DNA from: CAVQSS01 sp963746605
GTDB lineage: Bacteria > Desulfobacterota > RBG-13-43-22
DNA length: 64,000 nucleotides
NCBI GenBank assembly: GCA_963746605.1
Contig: CAVVCH010000055.1
Location: 1-64,000, forward strand
Direction: 5' to 3'
In this document: positions 16,074 through 25,869 of the stretch, one piece after another
How the letters are laid out: every line of letters begins with the position of its first letter
Position numbering within the stretch: position 1 is the first letter of the stretch
Made by a program: the position numbers and the translations under genes
Notes under the pieces: model-generated
The model's input: the letters and a program-made list of their open reading frames with translations, nothing else
What the model was told of the DNA's origin: nothing
The model's database searches: none

Positions 16074-19000
16074 AACTCCCTCTTTTGTTCCCACTCTTTT
16101 AACTTAAAATAGAGGACGGGAACCAGCGTTCGCGAGAGCAATGTAGCCGCCACCTCACCGGACATGAGGGCAATGGCCATGCCCTGGAAAATGGGATCGA
16201 AAAGGATGACCGAAGACCCCACGACGACGGCGGCAGCGGTCAGCAGCATGGGTCGAAAGCGGATGAGGCCGGCCTGGACCACCGCCTCTTTCAGCGCGGC
16301 GCCCTCGGCCAGCTTGAGATCAATGAAGTCCACCAGGATAATCGAATTCCGCACCACGATGCCGGCGCCGGCGATGAACCCGATCATGGAGGTGGCCGTA
16401 AAGAAGGCCCCCATCAGGGCATGGCCGGGCAGGATCCCGATAAGAGACAGCGGGATGGGGGCCATGATGACCAGAGGGGTCAGAAAGGATTTAAACCAGC
16501 CCACCACCATGACGTAGATGAGGATCAGGACCGCGGCGAAGGCGATTCCCAGGTCCCGAAAAACCTCGTAGGTGATATGCCATTCCCCGTCCCATTTGAG
16601 GGCGTATTGGTCTTCGAGCCAGGGTTGAACCGAGGAATACTGTTTCAGCTCATAGCCTTCGGGCAGTTTGAGCTTGCTGACAGCTTCTTTCATCTTCAGT
16701 ATGGGATAAACCGGACTTTCCTCTTTTCCCGCCACCTCGCCGGTCACGTAGACCACTCGCTTGAGGTTTTTCCGATAGATCGTCTTGTCCTCCAGGGCTT
16801 CCCGGACCTTAACCAGTTCGGAAAGGGAAACGGGCGCCCCGTCGGCCGAAGACAGGGTGATCTCCTTGAGCCGCTCCAGGCCGGCCCGATCGGGCAACGG
16901 GGCCCGCAGGACCAGCTCGACCGGCTCCTGATCTTTGGCGATATGGACCAGGCCGACCCCCGTTCCTTTCAAGACCGCCTGTACCGTCCGAGCCACCGTT
17001 TCAGGAGCGATCCCATGGTAGGCCGCCTTTTCCTGGTCGACATCGAAAAAGATCTTTTTCTGATCATCCTCCACCAACCAGTCCACATCCACCACGTCCC
17101 TGGTCCGTTGGAATAGGGCTTTAATGGTCCCGGCGATTTCCCGCTGCCTCTGTAAGTCGGGGCCATAGACCTCCGCCACGAGGGTGCTCAGAACCGGAGG
17201 GCCGGGCGGGATCTCCACAATCTTCACCCGGGCGCCGTAGCGGTCGCCAATGGCCTTAATGGCCGGCCGGATCCTCTTGGCGATATCATGGCTCTGGGCC
17301 TTCCGTTCGTCCTTGGAGACAAAATTGACCTGGATATCGGCCACATTTCCTCCGCTGCGCAGGAAATAGTGGCGCACCAGGCCGTTGAAATTAAAAGGGG
17401 CCGCCGTGCCCACATAGGTCTGGTAATTGCTTACTTCCGGCACGGTCCGGAGGTACTCGCTGATCTCCCGGGTCACCGCGGCTGTTTCCTCCAGGCTGGG
17501 GTCCCCCGACATATCAATCACCACCTGGAGTTCACTCTTGTTATCGAAAGGGAGCATCTTCACCATGGTCAGTTTCAAAGGCACCAACAGGAAAGCGCCC
17601 AGAAGCAAGACTCCGATGAGAATGAAGAAACGGCGCCTCTTCTTGTTGCTGTCCAGCAGGCCCCGGATATTCCCCTCATAGATTCGGTTGAATTTTCCGA
17701 TCAGCCGGCCTTCGCTTTTTTCTCCCTCCGGTTTAGCCTTGGTTTTCTTTAGGACAATATAGCTCAGCCAGGGGCTGACAATGAAAGCAATGAGCAGCGA
17801 AAGCAGCATGGCGGCCGAAGCGCCGATGGGAATGGGCCGCATATAGGGGCCCATGAGCCCGGAGACGAAAGCCATGGGCATAAGAGCGGCAATGACGGCA
17901 AAGGTGGCCAGGATGGTAGGATTTCCCACCTCATCAACGGCAAACACGGCGATTTCCGGGTCCACCCGGCTCATCTTGAAGTGCCGGTGAATATTCTCGA
18001 CCACTACAATGGCGTCATCCACCAGGATGCCGATGGAGAAGATGAGGGCGAAGAGGGTCACCCGGTTAAGGGTATATCCGTAGGCATAGGTGACCAGGAT
18101 GGTCAGGGCCAGGGTCACCGGCACCGCTACCGCCACCACGATCGATTCCCGCCACCCCAGCGCCAGGGCGATGAGCAGGGTCACGGAGATCGCGGCCAGG
18201 AGCATATGCTTGAGGAGTTCATCCGATTTATCCTTGGCCGTCTCGCCGTAATTGCGGGTGGTGGTTACCTCCACCCCGGAAGGGATCACCTTTCCTTTCA
18301 GGGCTTCTATCTTTTTCTGGGCTCTTTCGGCGATATGGGTGGCGTTAGTCCCCTTCTTCTTGGCTAGGGAAATGGTGACTGCTTCGTACAAGCCGGTCTG
18401 GTCTTTACGGCCCGCCGGTCCGAATCCCATGAACACGTAACTGGCGGGCTCTTCCGGACCGTCGCTGATTCGGGCCACGTCCTTCAAATAGACGGGCCTT
18501 CCTCCTTTTACCGCTACCACCAGACGGCCCACCTCGTCCATATTGATAAGCCAGGCTCCGGTTTGGACGATAACTTCGGAATTGTTATTCGGAAAATTTC
18601 CCGAAGGCAGGGCCACGTTGGCTTTTCCCACGGCCGCCGCAATTTGGAGAGGCGAGAGAGAGTAGGCCTGAAGGCGCAAAGGATCGATGGAGATTTTAAG
18701 CTGCCGCTTCTGGCCGCCGATAACCTGGAATTCGGAGATGTCTGCATCCTTTTTGAGCTCATCGCACACCTCCAGGGCCACCCGGCGGAGTTCGTACCCG
18801 CTATACCGGGAACTCCAGAGGGTGTAGGAGGTGATGGGCACGTCATCAATGGACCTCGGTTTGACCAGAGGTGTGGAAACGCCCGAAGGGATCTTGTCCA
18901 CATTGGACATCAACTTATTGTAGAGGTCTACTAGACTTTTTTCCATGTCCTGCCCGACATAGAAACGCACGATGGCCATACTCAGGCCGGGTTTGGATAT

Positions 19001-19264
19001 GGAATAGATGTACTCGACGCCCTTGATCTCCCAGAGGAATTTTGACATGGGTTTCGTGACCCGTTCGTCCACCTCCTGGGACGAGGCACCCGGGTAAGAG
19101 ACCAGGACATCGATCATCGGCACCACAATCTGCGGCTCTTCTTCCCGGGGTGTGACGACCACCGCAAAAATGCCGAGCAGAATCGAAGCCACCACGATGA
19201 GTGGGGTAAGTTTTGACTTGATAAAGGCCTTGGCAATTTTACCCGCAGGACCAAGAATTTCCAT
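16052..19264 (-). CDS. RND-family efflux pump inner-membrane subunit
   Basis: About 1070 residues from ATG 19264 (MEILGPAGKIAKAFIKSKL); a longer frame reaches 19312. Typical AcrB-type architecture: TM1, a periplasmic porter domain (SYPGASSQEVDERVTKPM), TM2-6 with GILVDDAIVVVENIHRH carrying the proton-relay Asp pair in TM4, a second porter domain, and TM7-12 (IGFIAGAGIVVRNSIILVDF). Proton-driven export of hydrophobic compounds. It is the third gene of a tolC-adaptor-RND operon on the minus strand, 72 bases after the adaptor. The substrate is not evident; no regulator is adjacent. Confidence 0.92.
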   Translation of the reverse strand: MEILGPAGKIAKAFIKSKLTPLIVVASILLGIFAVVVTPREEEPQIVVPMIDVLVSYPGASSQEVDERVTKPMSKFLWEIKGVEYIYSISKPGLSMAIVRFYVGQDMEKSLVDLYNKLMSNVDKIPSGVSTPLVKPRSIDDVPITSYTLWSSRYSGYELRRVALEVCDELKKDADISEFQVIGGQKRQLKISIDPLRLQAYSLSPLQIAAAVGKANVALPSGNFPNNNSEVIVQTGAWLINMDEVGRLVVAVKGGRPVYLKDVARISDGPEEPASYVFMGFGPAGRKDQTGLYEAVTISLAKKKGTNATHIAERAQKKIEALKGKVIPSGVEVTTTRNYGETAKDKSDELLKHMLLAAISVTLLIALALGWRESIVVAVAVPVTLALTILVTYAYGYTLNRVTLFALIFSIGILVDDAIVVVENIHRHFKMSRVDPEIAVFAVDEVGNPTILATFAVIAALMPMAFVSGLMGPYMRPIPIGASAAMLLSLLIAFIVSPWLSYIVLKKTKAKPEGEKSEGRLIGKFNRIYEGNIRGLLDSNKKRRRFFILIGVLLLGAFLLVPLKLTMVKMLPFDNKSELQVVIDMSGDPSLEETAAVTREISEYLRTVPEVSNYQTYVGTAAPFNFNGLVRHYFLRSGGNVADIQVNFVSKDERKAQSHDIAKRIRPAIKAIGDRYGARVKIVEIPPGPPVLSTLVAEVYGPDLQRQREIAGTIKALFQRTRDVVDVDWLVEDDQKKIFFDVDQEKAAYHGIAPETVARTVQAVLKGTGVGLVHIAKDQEPVELVLRAPLPDRAGLERLKEITLSSADGAPVSLSELVKVREALEDKTIYRKNLKRVVYVTGEVAGKEESPVYPILKMKEAVSKLKLPEGYELKQYSSVQPWLEDQYALKWDGEWHITYEVFRDLGIAFAAVLILIYVMVVGWFKSFLTPLVIMAPIPLSLIGILPGHALMGAFFTATSMIGFIAGAGIVVRNSIILVDFIDLKLAEGAALKEAVVQAGLIRFRPMLLTAAAVVVGSSVILFDPIFQGMAIALMSGEVAATLLSRTLVPVLYFKLKEWEQKRELKKMATE

Positions 19265-19336
19265 AGACACCCCGTTTTGTCTCCCCGACCGCTGACGGTC
19301 GGTGAACTTCAACTACCCGGTAAAAAACGGCCGTTT

Positions 19337-20443
19337 TTACTGTTTGACTAAGCCGCCGTCGACTGCTTTATCCAGTCCCTTAACGGCGATGCGGTCACCC
19401 GCTTTCAGCCCGGAAAGCACTTCCACCTTTTCCCCATAGAGCCTTCCAAGCTTAATGAGCCGATACATCATGATCCCGCGATCATCGACCGCGTAGACCC
19501 CGGTCAGTTGTCCCTTTTCCACCACCGCCTCCTGGGGAATCAGTAGAACCTCTTTCCGTCCGTCCGGGATAAGCACTCTCCCGAAAAGTCCTGATTTCAG
19601 CGATGGGTCCCGCAACGCGATCTTGATTAAAAAAGTCCTGGTGGCCGGGTCTACGGCCGGAAAAACCTCTCCGATGGTCCCCGGTATCCGGCGGGTTGGA
19701 GACTCAAAAACAACCGACACCGGAGTCCCCACTTTAACCCGTCCTGAAAGCCTCTCATCCACGTAGGCCTCCAGCCTGAAGCCGGAGGTATCCTCGACCG
19801 TCATCAGGGGGGTGCCCGGTGACGCCAGGCTGCCGGCCTCGATCCGTTTCTCCGTTACCACCCCGGGCTCCGCCGCCCGTATCCGCGTAAATCCTTCCTG
19901 GATCCGGGCCTCCTCGAGCAACGCCCGGGCCCGGCTCACCGCTTCCCCGGCCCGCTCGTGATTGAGGCCGGCCACCTTTCCCTGGGTCTCAATCTGGTCC
20001 ATCTCCTGCAAGGTAACGGCCTTCTCCTGGTAGAGGTTTCTATACCGTTCCCGGGTGACTTCGGCCAGGGACTTATCCTGGGCGGCAGATTCGAGGGCCT
20101 TTTGCGCCTCCCGATAACCGGCCTCGGCGGCGGCTACCCGCTGGGACGCCTCGCGGTCATCGAGTATCAAGAGAAGATCTCCGGCTTTGACCCTGGTCCC
20201 CCCCTTCACTTTCACCGAGGTGACCGTTCCCATCGTCCGGCTGGCAATAAGACTCGTCGTTTTGGCTTTAACCGTTCCGGAAGTCTCGTAGTGGGAATCC
20301 ACTGGAGAGAATTCGACGGCGGCCAGGGTCACGCCCCGGACTTCCGGTCTCTTCAACTCCACAGCCCCCGGCCCTACCCGCTCTTGACACCCCACCAGAA
20401 GAAACGCGGTGAAGACGGTGACGGCTAAGAACAGTTTCTTCAT
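19337..20443 (-). CDS. RND efflux periplasmic adaptor (membrane fusion protein)
   Basis: 368 residues. Lipoprotein signal with lipobox LVGC (Cys about residue 19). The barrel-sandwich halves flank a coiled-coil hairpin: VTSVKVKGGTRVKAGDLLLILDD, then the alanine/glutamate-rich hairpin (residues about 95-175), then IRAAEPGVVTEKRIEAGSLA. Beta-barrel and membrane-proximal domains follow. It links the RND pump to the TolC-like channel encoded upstream with a 13-base gap. Confidence 0.93.
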   Translation of the reverse strand: MKKLFLAVTVFTAFLLVGCQERVGPGAVELKRPEVRGVTLAAVEFSPVDSHYETSGTVKAKTTSLIASRTMGTVTSVKVKGGTRVKAGDLLLILDDREASQRVAAAEAGYREAQKALESAAQDKSLAEVTRERYRNLYQEKAVTLQEMDQIETQGKVAGLNHERAGEAVSRARALLEEARIQEGFTRIRAAEPGVVTEKRIEAGSLASPGTPLMTVEDTSGFRLEAYVDERLSGRVKVGTPVSVVFESPTRRIPGTIGEVFPAVDPATRTFLIKIALRDPSLKSGLFGRVLIPDGRKEVLLIPQEAVVEKGQLTGVYAVDDRGIMMYRLIKLGRLYGEKVEVLSGLKAGDRIAVKGLDKAVDGGLVKQ

Positions 20444-20456
20444 AAAAATTCCCCTC

Positions 20457-21803
20457 CTACCGTTCCAGGTTCAAATCCTGAATGATGGTCCCACTCTCAT
20501 AACTGAGCCGGATAACGGCCAGCCGAAATTCGTTTTCCCGCAGCACCAGATTCGACCGAGCCTGATCCAGGCTCAACTGCACGTCGAGCAGGTCGACCAG
20601 GGGAGCAAGTGAATTTTCGAACCGGGCTTTAACCAGCCTTCTCCCCTCTTCCGCGGTCTGCACGGCGGACCGGGACAGATCCGCATTCTTTCCGGCCTCG
20701 TCCACGGCCAAATAGGCCTCGGTAATTTTGAAAGCGATCAATCGCTTCAGCCCGGTCAACTGCTCCGCGGCTTCGGCCGCCTGGTAGTACGCCTTTTTTC
20801 GCTTGGACTCCCGGTTGGCCCCGTCAAAAAGATCCCAACGCAGGATGGCCATGAGTTGCCAGCTCTCGCCGGAGGAACCGAAAACCTGCTGGGGATCGTT
20901 GAGTTGATAGGCTCCCCCTACGCTCACCGTGGGCAGGTATCCCGAGTCAGCCAGCTTTATCCCATTTTGGGCGTTTTCCCATCGGATCTTCAAGGCCCTC
21001 AGGTCTCGCCGCGTCTGGGAGGCGGCAGTGTAATAGGCCTGATCCTGGATCGCGAAATCGGGGTTCTCCTCCAGGATATCCACCGGCTCTTCCAGACCCA
21101 GCAGCAACCCCAGCGAACGCTTGGCCAGGACAAAATTCTTATTGGCGCTGACGACCTTTTGTTCCGCTTCGGTGACCTTGGTCCTTCCCCGAAGGACGTC
21201 CGAGTAAAGCCCCAGACCATTTTTAAATCGCAATTCCGCTGTCCGCAAATGCTCCCGGGCATCCTCGACCGCTTTCCGGGCAACCGCCAGGATTTCCTTG
21301 GTCGTGCGGACCTGCAGGTACGTTTGGGCCACTGTCACGGCCGTGGCTTCACTTTTTCGGAGGTAGTCTTCCTGGAGCGCGGCATATTCTTTTTGGGCCA
21401 TATCCAGCCCCACGAAGGCCTTTCGCTGAAAAATGACCTGCTCAAAGGTGACCAGCGTCTGAAAGTCGTTGGTCGGCCCAGGATTATTGAGGGAGTTTAT
21501 GTTCAAATCCTCCGCTGAAAATCGTCCCTCGTTCAATTTAGACGAAAAAACCATGGTGGGGTTGTTGGTGCGCAGGGCCCGCTCCTCAAAACTGAGACGC
21601 GGCAACAGAAAGCTCCTGGCTACTTCAACATCCTCCTTCTGGGCAAAAACCGAATTTTTCATGGCCCGCATCTCGTGATAATCCTTCAGCGCCATAGTGA
21701 CGGCCTCGGCCAGACCGACCTGTCGTTCGGTGCCGGCCCCGCTCAACACCGGGACAAACAACAGGAAAGCCATGAGGACCGGGACAATGCGGCTTCGATA
21801 CAT
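20457..21803 (-). CDS. TolC-family outer-membrane efflux channel
   Basis: About 448 residues from ATG 21803, which has GGGAGG upstream; an in-frame extension to 21848 is unlikely. Signal peptide MYRSRIVPVLMAFLLFVPVL. Two internally similar halves with long alpha-helical hairpins rich in Ala/Glu/Arg (VTVAQTYLQVRTTKEILAVA; FKITEAYLAVDEAGKNADLS) fit the OEP/TolC fold. It is the first gene of the efflux operon. A possible promoter lies just upstream (TTGCAA-17-TAGTAA on the minus strand, near 21839-21867). Confidence 0.92.
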   Translation of the reverse strand: MYRSRIVPVLMAFLLFVPVLSGAGTERQVGLAEAVTMALKDYHEMRAMKNSVFAQKEDVEVARSFLLPRLSFEERALRTNNPTMVFSSKLNEGRFSAEDLNINSLNNPGPTNDFQTLVTFEQVIFQRKAFVGLDMAQKEYAALQEDYLRKSEATAVTVAQTYLQVRTTKEILAVARKAVEDAREHLRTAELRFKNGLGLYSDVLRGRTKVTEAEQKVVSANKNFVLAKRSLGLLLGLEEPVDILEENPDFAIQDQAYYTAASQTRRDLRALKIRWENAQNGIKLADSGYLPTVSVGGAYQLNDPQQVFGSSGESWQLMAILRWDLFDGANRESKRKKAYYQAAEAAEQLTGLKRLIAFKITEAYLAVDEAGKNADLSRSAVQTAEEGRRLVKARFENSLAPLVDLLDVQLSLDQARSNLVLRENEFRLAVIRLSYESGTIIQDLNLER

Positions 21804-21838
21804 AAAAATACCTCCCTCCCCTGGGATGCTTTTTCCCA

Positions 21839-21867
21839 TTACTATCATTTATAAGATCTTATTGCAA
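21839..21867 (-). promoter_or_regulatory. Possible sigma-70 promoter of the tolC-adaptor-RND operon
   Basis: On the minus strand TTGCAA (21862-67) is separated by 17 bases from TAGTAA (21839-44), about 35 bases before the tolC ATG at 21803. Only a fair match to consensus. Confidence 0.3.
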
Positions 21868-22039
21868 TTGTCTCCCGGGATTCGGGAATCATCGGAATAC
21901 CAGGATGGAAAGGGGTGGTTTACCCGGCTGAAAGGAGAGGAAGGAATCCTAATCCCGTCGAGAAGTTCTCTGATCCCGGCAAAAAAAATTGGCCAGGAGC
22001 GATAGTTTTTTGGCTGGAGTAAAATAAGCCTCCCGGAGT

Positions 22040-22065
22040 GAGGGGACGGTCAGAGCCGTCCCCTC
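22040..22065. terminator. Strong hairpin downstream of the binding-protein gene
   Basis: GAGGGGACGG and CCGTCCCCTC are exact complements around the loop TCAGAG. It lies 22 bases past the stop of the minus-strand binding-protein gene. There is no T-run on either side, so it may act as a 3' stabilising hairpin or be a palindromic repeat. Confidence 0.5.
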
Positions 22066-22086
22066 GCCGGCGTCTAAAATGGCAAT

Positions 22087-23344
22087 TTACTTCTTTCCTT
22101 CCTTCATTCGTTTTTCATAATTGGCCCGAACGGCCTTCAGTTCTTCCGGGGTCCGGCAGATCTGCTCGGCCTGGATGGATTGGAGGTTCTTTAGAACGGC
22201 AAAACCATATTTTTCGCTGAAAGCCGTTTCCCCCCAAACCACATCTTCCACTACGGCGTGGTCCTCTTTCCGCATGATTTTCCAGCCTTCGGGGGTTTCC
22301 CAGGCCAGTGGTTCCTTTTCAATCGCCGCGATGACCTTCTCGGTCTCCGTGGTCCCGGCCCGTTCGATGGCCGCTTTCAGGAAATAGACGCCGGCATAGG
22401 TTTCCTCGGCCATGTAATCCGGATATTCCTTGAACCGTTCGAAGTACGTTTTTACGAAACTCCGGTTCAGGGGCGAATCGGGGGTCAGAAAGAAATAGCG
22501 GGCGGCGACAAACAGGCCGTCCGGCATGCTTTTTCCAAGAGGGATGAGGGTCTCCAGGGCCGCCCCGTCGGTAAAGGCGAACTTGACCGTATTGAACAAA
22601 CCGGTGGGCAGGGCCTGCTTGATGAAGTTCACGGCGTCGTTCCCCCAGATGGAGGCCCAGACGGCATCCGGTTTGGCTTCGATGATCTTCTGGATGAAGG
22701 GGGTAAAATCCTTTTCCATAAGTTTGGGCCACAGTTCCCCGACCACTTCCACCTCCGGTTTCAATTCCTTCAGTTTCCCGATAAAAGAATTCCAGGATTC
22801 CTTTCCGTAACTGTAGTCGGGGCCGATGTTCATCCACCGTTTATAGGGTTTGTCGGCCAGAAAATAAGCCCCGGCCCGGGAATGCATCATGGCGTTACTC
22901 AGGGTACTGAACAGGTACGGATTGAACTTGGCGTCGGTCAGGGAATTGGCGGCTGATTGGGTGAGGACCAGAATTTTTTTGGACTCCTGGACCACCTCGG
23001 CCAGCGCCAGGGCAATGGCGCTGGAGGTAGGGCCGATGATGAAGTCCACTTTATCCTGCTCGATAAATTTTTTAACCACCTGGACCCCGCGATCAACCTT
23101 CATCTGATCATCTTCAAAGATGGCCTCCACCTTCCGGCCCAGAATGCCGCCCTGGTTATTGATTTCGTCCAGGGCCAGATTGAACGGCCTGAGAACCGTG
23201 TTTTCCGTACCCGCCCATGGGGCCGGACATGATGAAGAGCACCCCCAAGCGAATCGGTTTTTCCGCGGCCAGCGCCGGTCCCGAAACCAACAGGAGACCA
23301 AGACAGCCTAAAGCCATCCCCAACATCCATCTTCTTTTTGTCAT
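22087..23344 (-). CDS. Branched-chain amino-acid-type ABC substrate-binding protein (frameshifted)
   Basis: Periplasmic binding protein of the Leu/Ile/Val (LivJ) family. The signal peptide MTKRRWMLGMALGCLGLLLV...ALAA and first mature residues (IRLGVLFIMSGPMGGYGKHG) are in one frame from ATG 23344; from about 23175 the rest (LALDEINNQGGILGRKVEAI, VDFIIGPTSSAIALA, PDYSYGKESWNSF) continues in another. Removing one base in CAATCTGGCC restores QAVQLALDEIN, so a one-base insertion is the simplest explanation. No permease or ATPase genes are nearby, so it is an orphan binding protein or depends on components elsewhere. The ligand is unknown. Confidence 0.85.
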
Positions 23345-23523
23345 ACCCTTCCTCCTTTCGATGTATTTTTCTGATCATAACGAGCCTGAACCTTGAGGTC
23401 TTGAAACCGTCGTAACTTGTCATTCTGAGCGATCATCCTGAGTCTCCAATTCGAGATCCGGAATCTACCGGACGGGGCTGATTCCGACCCAAAATGCTTG
23501 GAGAATGCAATCTTACGAATGTT

Positions 23524-23563
23524 TGAACATTCGATGTTGGACGTTCGATGTTCGATGTTCATC
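23524..23563. repeat. ACGTTCGATGTTCGATGTTC-type tandem repeat
   Basis: Repeated units of CATTCGATGTT / CGTTCGATGTT / CGATGTTCATC (minus strand would read MNIEHRTSNIE). I recall the same wording in many unrelated bacterial genomes as an intergenic repeat. It sits between the binding-protein gene and the MATE gene. Confidence 0.55.
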
Positions 23564-23565
23564 TT

Positions 23566-24942
23566 CTAGGGGTCCTTCCCGGCCGTGATCCACTTTCCGG
23601 ATTTAAACCGCGCGGCCATGAGTATCCCCTGGACGAACATGGACAGGGTCATGGCCAGCCAGACTCCGGTGGGCCCCAGGGCCAGGGGAAAGGCCAGCAA
23701 CCAGGCCAGGGGGAGGCGCACCAACCACATGGCCGCTGAAATGACATAGAGCGGGCCCCGGGTATCCCCGGCCCCCATCAGGCTTCCGGACAGGGCCAGA
23801 CTGGCGGCCATCAGGGGTTCGGCAAACATATTAATCTTCAGATAACGAACGGTTTCCGGGAAAACCAGGGGGTCGGTAGTCAGGAACCCGGCCAGGGTTT
23901 CGGATAAAAAATAGACCACCGCCGCCAGGATCCCTAAAACCACGGCCCCGATCCCGGCCATCTGCCAACCCAGCCGGGCCGCCCGATCCTTCAACCCGGC
24001 CCCCAGATTTTGGCCCACCATAACCGAGGCGGCCATGTGCAGGGCAAAGGCCGGCAGATAAATGATCGCTTCCAGCCGCAGGCCGTTGGAGAAAGCCGCC
24101 AGGGCGGGAATACTGCCGGCGCCCATTCGGCCCAGGAAGTTGTATAAGACCACACTTCCGGCATTCCAGGCCAACTGCAGCAGGGCCGCGGGCCAGCTCC
24201 GAAAAAAAAGAACCCGAACAAAAGACCAATCCAGGCGAAAAGGCGGACGAAGGACCGGCCGCCAGGAAGGCTGCATCAAGAGCAAAAAGGTCAGGACGGT
24301 CCCTGCAAAAAAGGAAATCGCCGTGGCCAGGGCGATACCCGGGTACCCCATCCGGGGCAAGGGTCCGTAGCCGAAGACCAGCCCGAACTCCAGCAGGATA
24401 TTTAAACCACTGACCAGAGCCATCACCAGGAGCGGTTTCTGCGGTTCCCCCCGGGCCCGAAAGATGGCTCCGGAGATAATCAGAAAATAATTGGGGCCTA
24501 AGGCGAGGGCAAAAATCCGCAGGAAAGTGGCCGCGATTTCCTGGATCTCCGGCGGAAAGCCGCTTCCTTGGACGATCGTTTGAGGGGCGAAAATCCCACC
24601 CAGGCTGAGCAGTAAGGCGATCAGGATTCCGAAAATCAGGGATTGTCGTGACAGATGGATCACTTCCTCGGTTTGCTGGGCTCCGCTGGCCTGGGAAACC
24701 AGAGAAACCGTTCCGATGCCGATGGCATTGGCCAGGATTACCATTAAAAAATAGAGCTGGGCGATAAACCCGATGGCCCCCTGGACCTGGGAACTGATCA
24801 TCCCGGCCACGTAAACGTCCGTCAGGCCAACCAGGAAATTGAAAACCATGATCAGCAGCATCGGCCAGGCGTTTTTCCAGATGCCGAGAAACGTGTTTCC
24901 GCTCAGGGTGGTGTTCAAGGTGGAGTTCGAAGCATTAGACAT
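23566..24942 (-). CDS. MATE-family multidrug/cation antiporter
   Basis: About 458 residues from ATG 24942; a TTG 51 bases upstream is a weaker start. Two similar six-helix bundles are visible: PMLLIMVFNFLVGLTDVYVA (the MATE opening motif), GAIGFIAQLYFLMVILANAI, SQASGAQQTEEVI, and in the second half LPAFALHMAASVMVGQNLGAG. It exports cationic or hydrophobic compounds in exchange for Na+ or H+. Monocistronic. Confidence 0.92.
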   Translation of the reverse strand: MSNASNSTLNTTLSGNTFLGIWKNAWPMLLIMVFNFLVGLTDVYVAGMISSQVQGAIGFIAQLYFLMVILANAIGIGTVSLVSQASGAQQTEEVIHLSRQSLIFGILIALLLSLGGIFAPQTIVQGSGFPPEIQEIAATFLRIFALALGPNYFLIISGAIFRARGEPQKPLLVMALVSGLNILLEFGLVFGYGPLPRMGYPGIALATAISFFAGTVLTFLLLMQPSWRPVLRPPFRLDWSFVRVLFFRSWPAALLQLAWNAGSVVLYNFLGRMGAGSIPALAAFSNGLRLEAIIYLPAFALHMAASVMVGQNLGAGLKDRAARLGWQMAGIGAVVLGILAAVVYFLSETLAGFLTTDPLVFPETVRYLKINMFAEPLMAASLALSGSLMGAGDTRGPLYVISAAMWLVRLPLAWLLAFPLALGPTGVWLAMTLSMFVQGILMAARFKSGKWITAGKDP

Positions 24943-25071
24943 TAGATTTTCAGGTTCTCTGTTTGGGAAATTAGGGAATCTCTTGATTGACAATCCTTTA
25001 ATCTAGATTAAAATAGAAAATAATATATGTTTATAAAAATAAGCTACAACTAAATTAATAAAGGAGGGTTT

Positions 25072-25800
25072 ATGGAAAAGAAAAAACGCCTGGGCGGGAC
25101 CGCAGCGGTTTTATTGTTTTTGGGAATGTTTTTATTTTTTTGTGGGATATCCATGAATATTTCCAGTTCTTTTGCCGCCGACCCGGCCCTGGAGGCCAAA
25201 AAAGTAGTGGAATCCGCCCGGTTAACCCTGGAAGGTTTCATGGCCGATCCAGCCAACAAGGAATTTAAAAATCTGATTAAGAAGGCCAAGGGCGTGTACA
25301 TTACTCCTTCCCTGCTCAAGGGGGCTTTTGTGGTCGGCGTTTCCGGCGGCAACGGTTTGCTGCTGATCCGGGATAAGGAGTCCGGGAAGTGGATGGGCCC
25401 GGCCTTCTACACGCTGGGGGGAGCCAGCTTCGGTGTTCAGGCCGGCGGGGAGGCCTCGGAAGTCGTCTTGCTCATTTTGACCGATCGCGGGGTAAAAGCA
25501 TTTATGAAGAGTAATTTTAAACTCGGCGCCGATGCCGGCATAGCTGCCGGACCAATCGGGGGCGGGGCGGCTGCCGAAACCGCCAATCTCAGCGCTGATA
25601 TCCTCAGCTTCTCCCGATCCAAAGGACTCTTCGGGGGCCTCTCTCTGGAAGGGGCCGTCGTCAAGGTCCGGAGTGGATTGAACGAATCCTATTATGGGAA
25701 AAAGGTTTCCCCCTCCCAAATCCTGATCGGAGGAAGGGGCGGCAATCCCCATGCCGCGAAGTTGGTGGAAGAAATCACTAAAGCGACCGAAGGGAAGTGA
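25072..25800 (+). CDS. SYLF-domain (Ysc84-like) secreted lipid-binding protein
   Basis: 242 residues with a signal peptide (hydrophobic residues 10-35, cleavage near SSFAAD). The rest is the SYLF fold: AKGVYITPSLLKGAFVVGVSGGNG, PAFYTLGGASFGVQAGGEAS, VLLILTDRGVKAFMKSNFKL, GADAGIAAGPIGGGA and DILSFSRSKGLFGGLSLEG. Such proteins bind phosphoinositides or other lipids; the bacterial periplasmic forms have no settled role. GGAGG lies just before the ATG. An A+T-rich upstream region (24995-25060) likely holds the promoter. Confidence 0.9.
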   Translation: MEKKKRLGGTAAVLLFLGMFLFFCGISMNISSSFAADPALEAKKVVESARLTLEGFMADPANKEFKNLIKKAKGVYITPSLLKGAFVVGVSGGNGLLLIRDKESGKWMGPAFYTLGGASFGVQAGGEASEVVLLILTDRGVKAFMKSNFKLGADAGIAAGPIGGGAAAETANLSADILSFSRSKGLFGGLSLEGAVVKVRSGLNESYYGKKVSPSQILIGGRGGNPHAAKLVEEITKATEGK

Positions 25801-25869
25801 TCGCCTTTTCATTGATCATCCCGGCCCGTCAGAAATCGGAGAGTGTCGGGCCGAAGGGAGGGTTGGCCC

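Noticed and set aside
20462..20482. GGTTCAAATCC resembling a tRNA T-arm
   Set aside because: It is the last codons of the tolC gene on the other strand; no cloverleaf around it.
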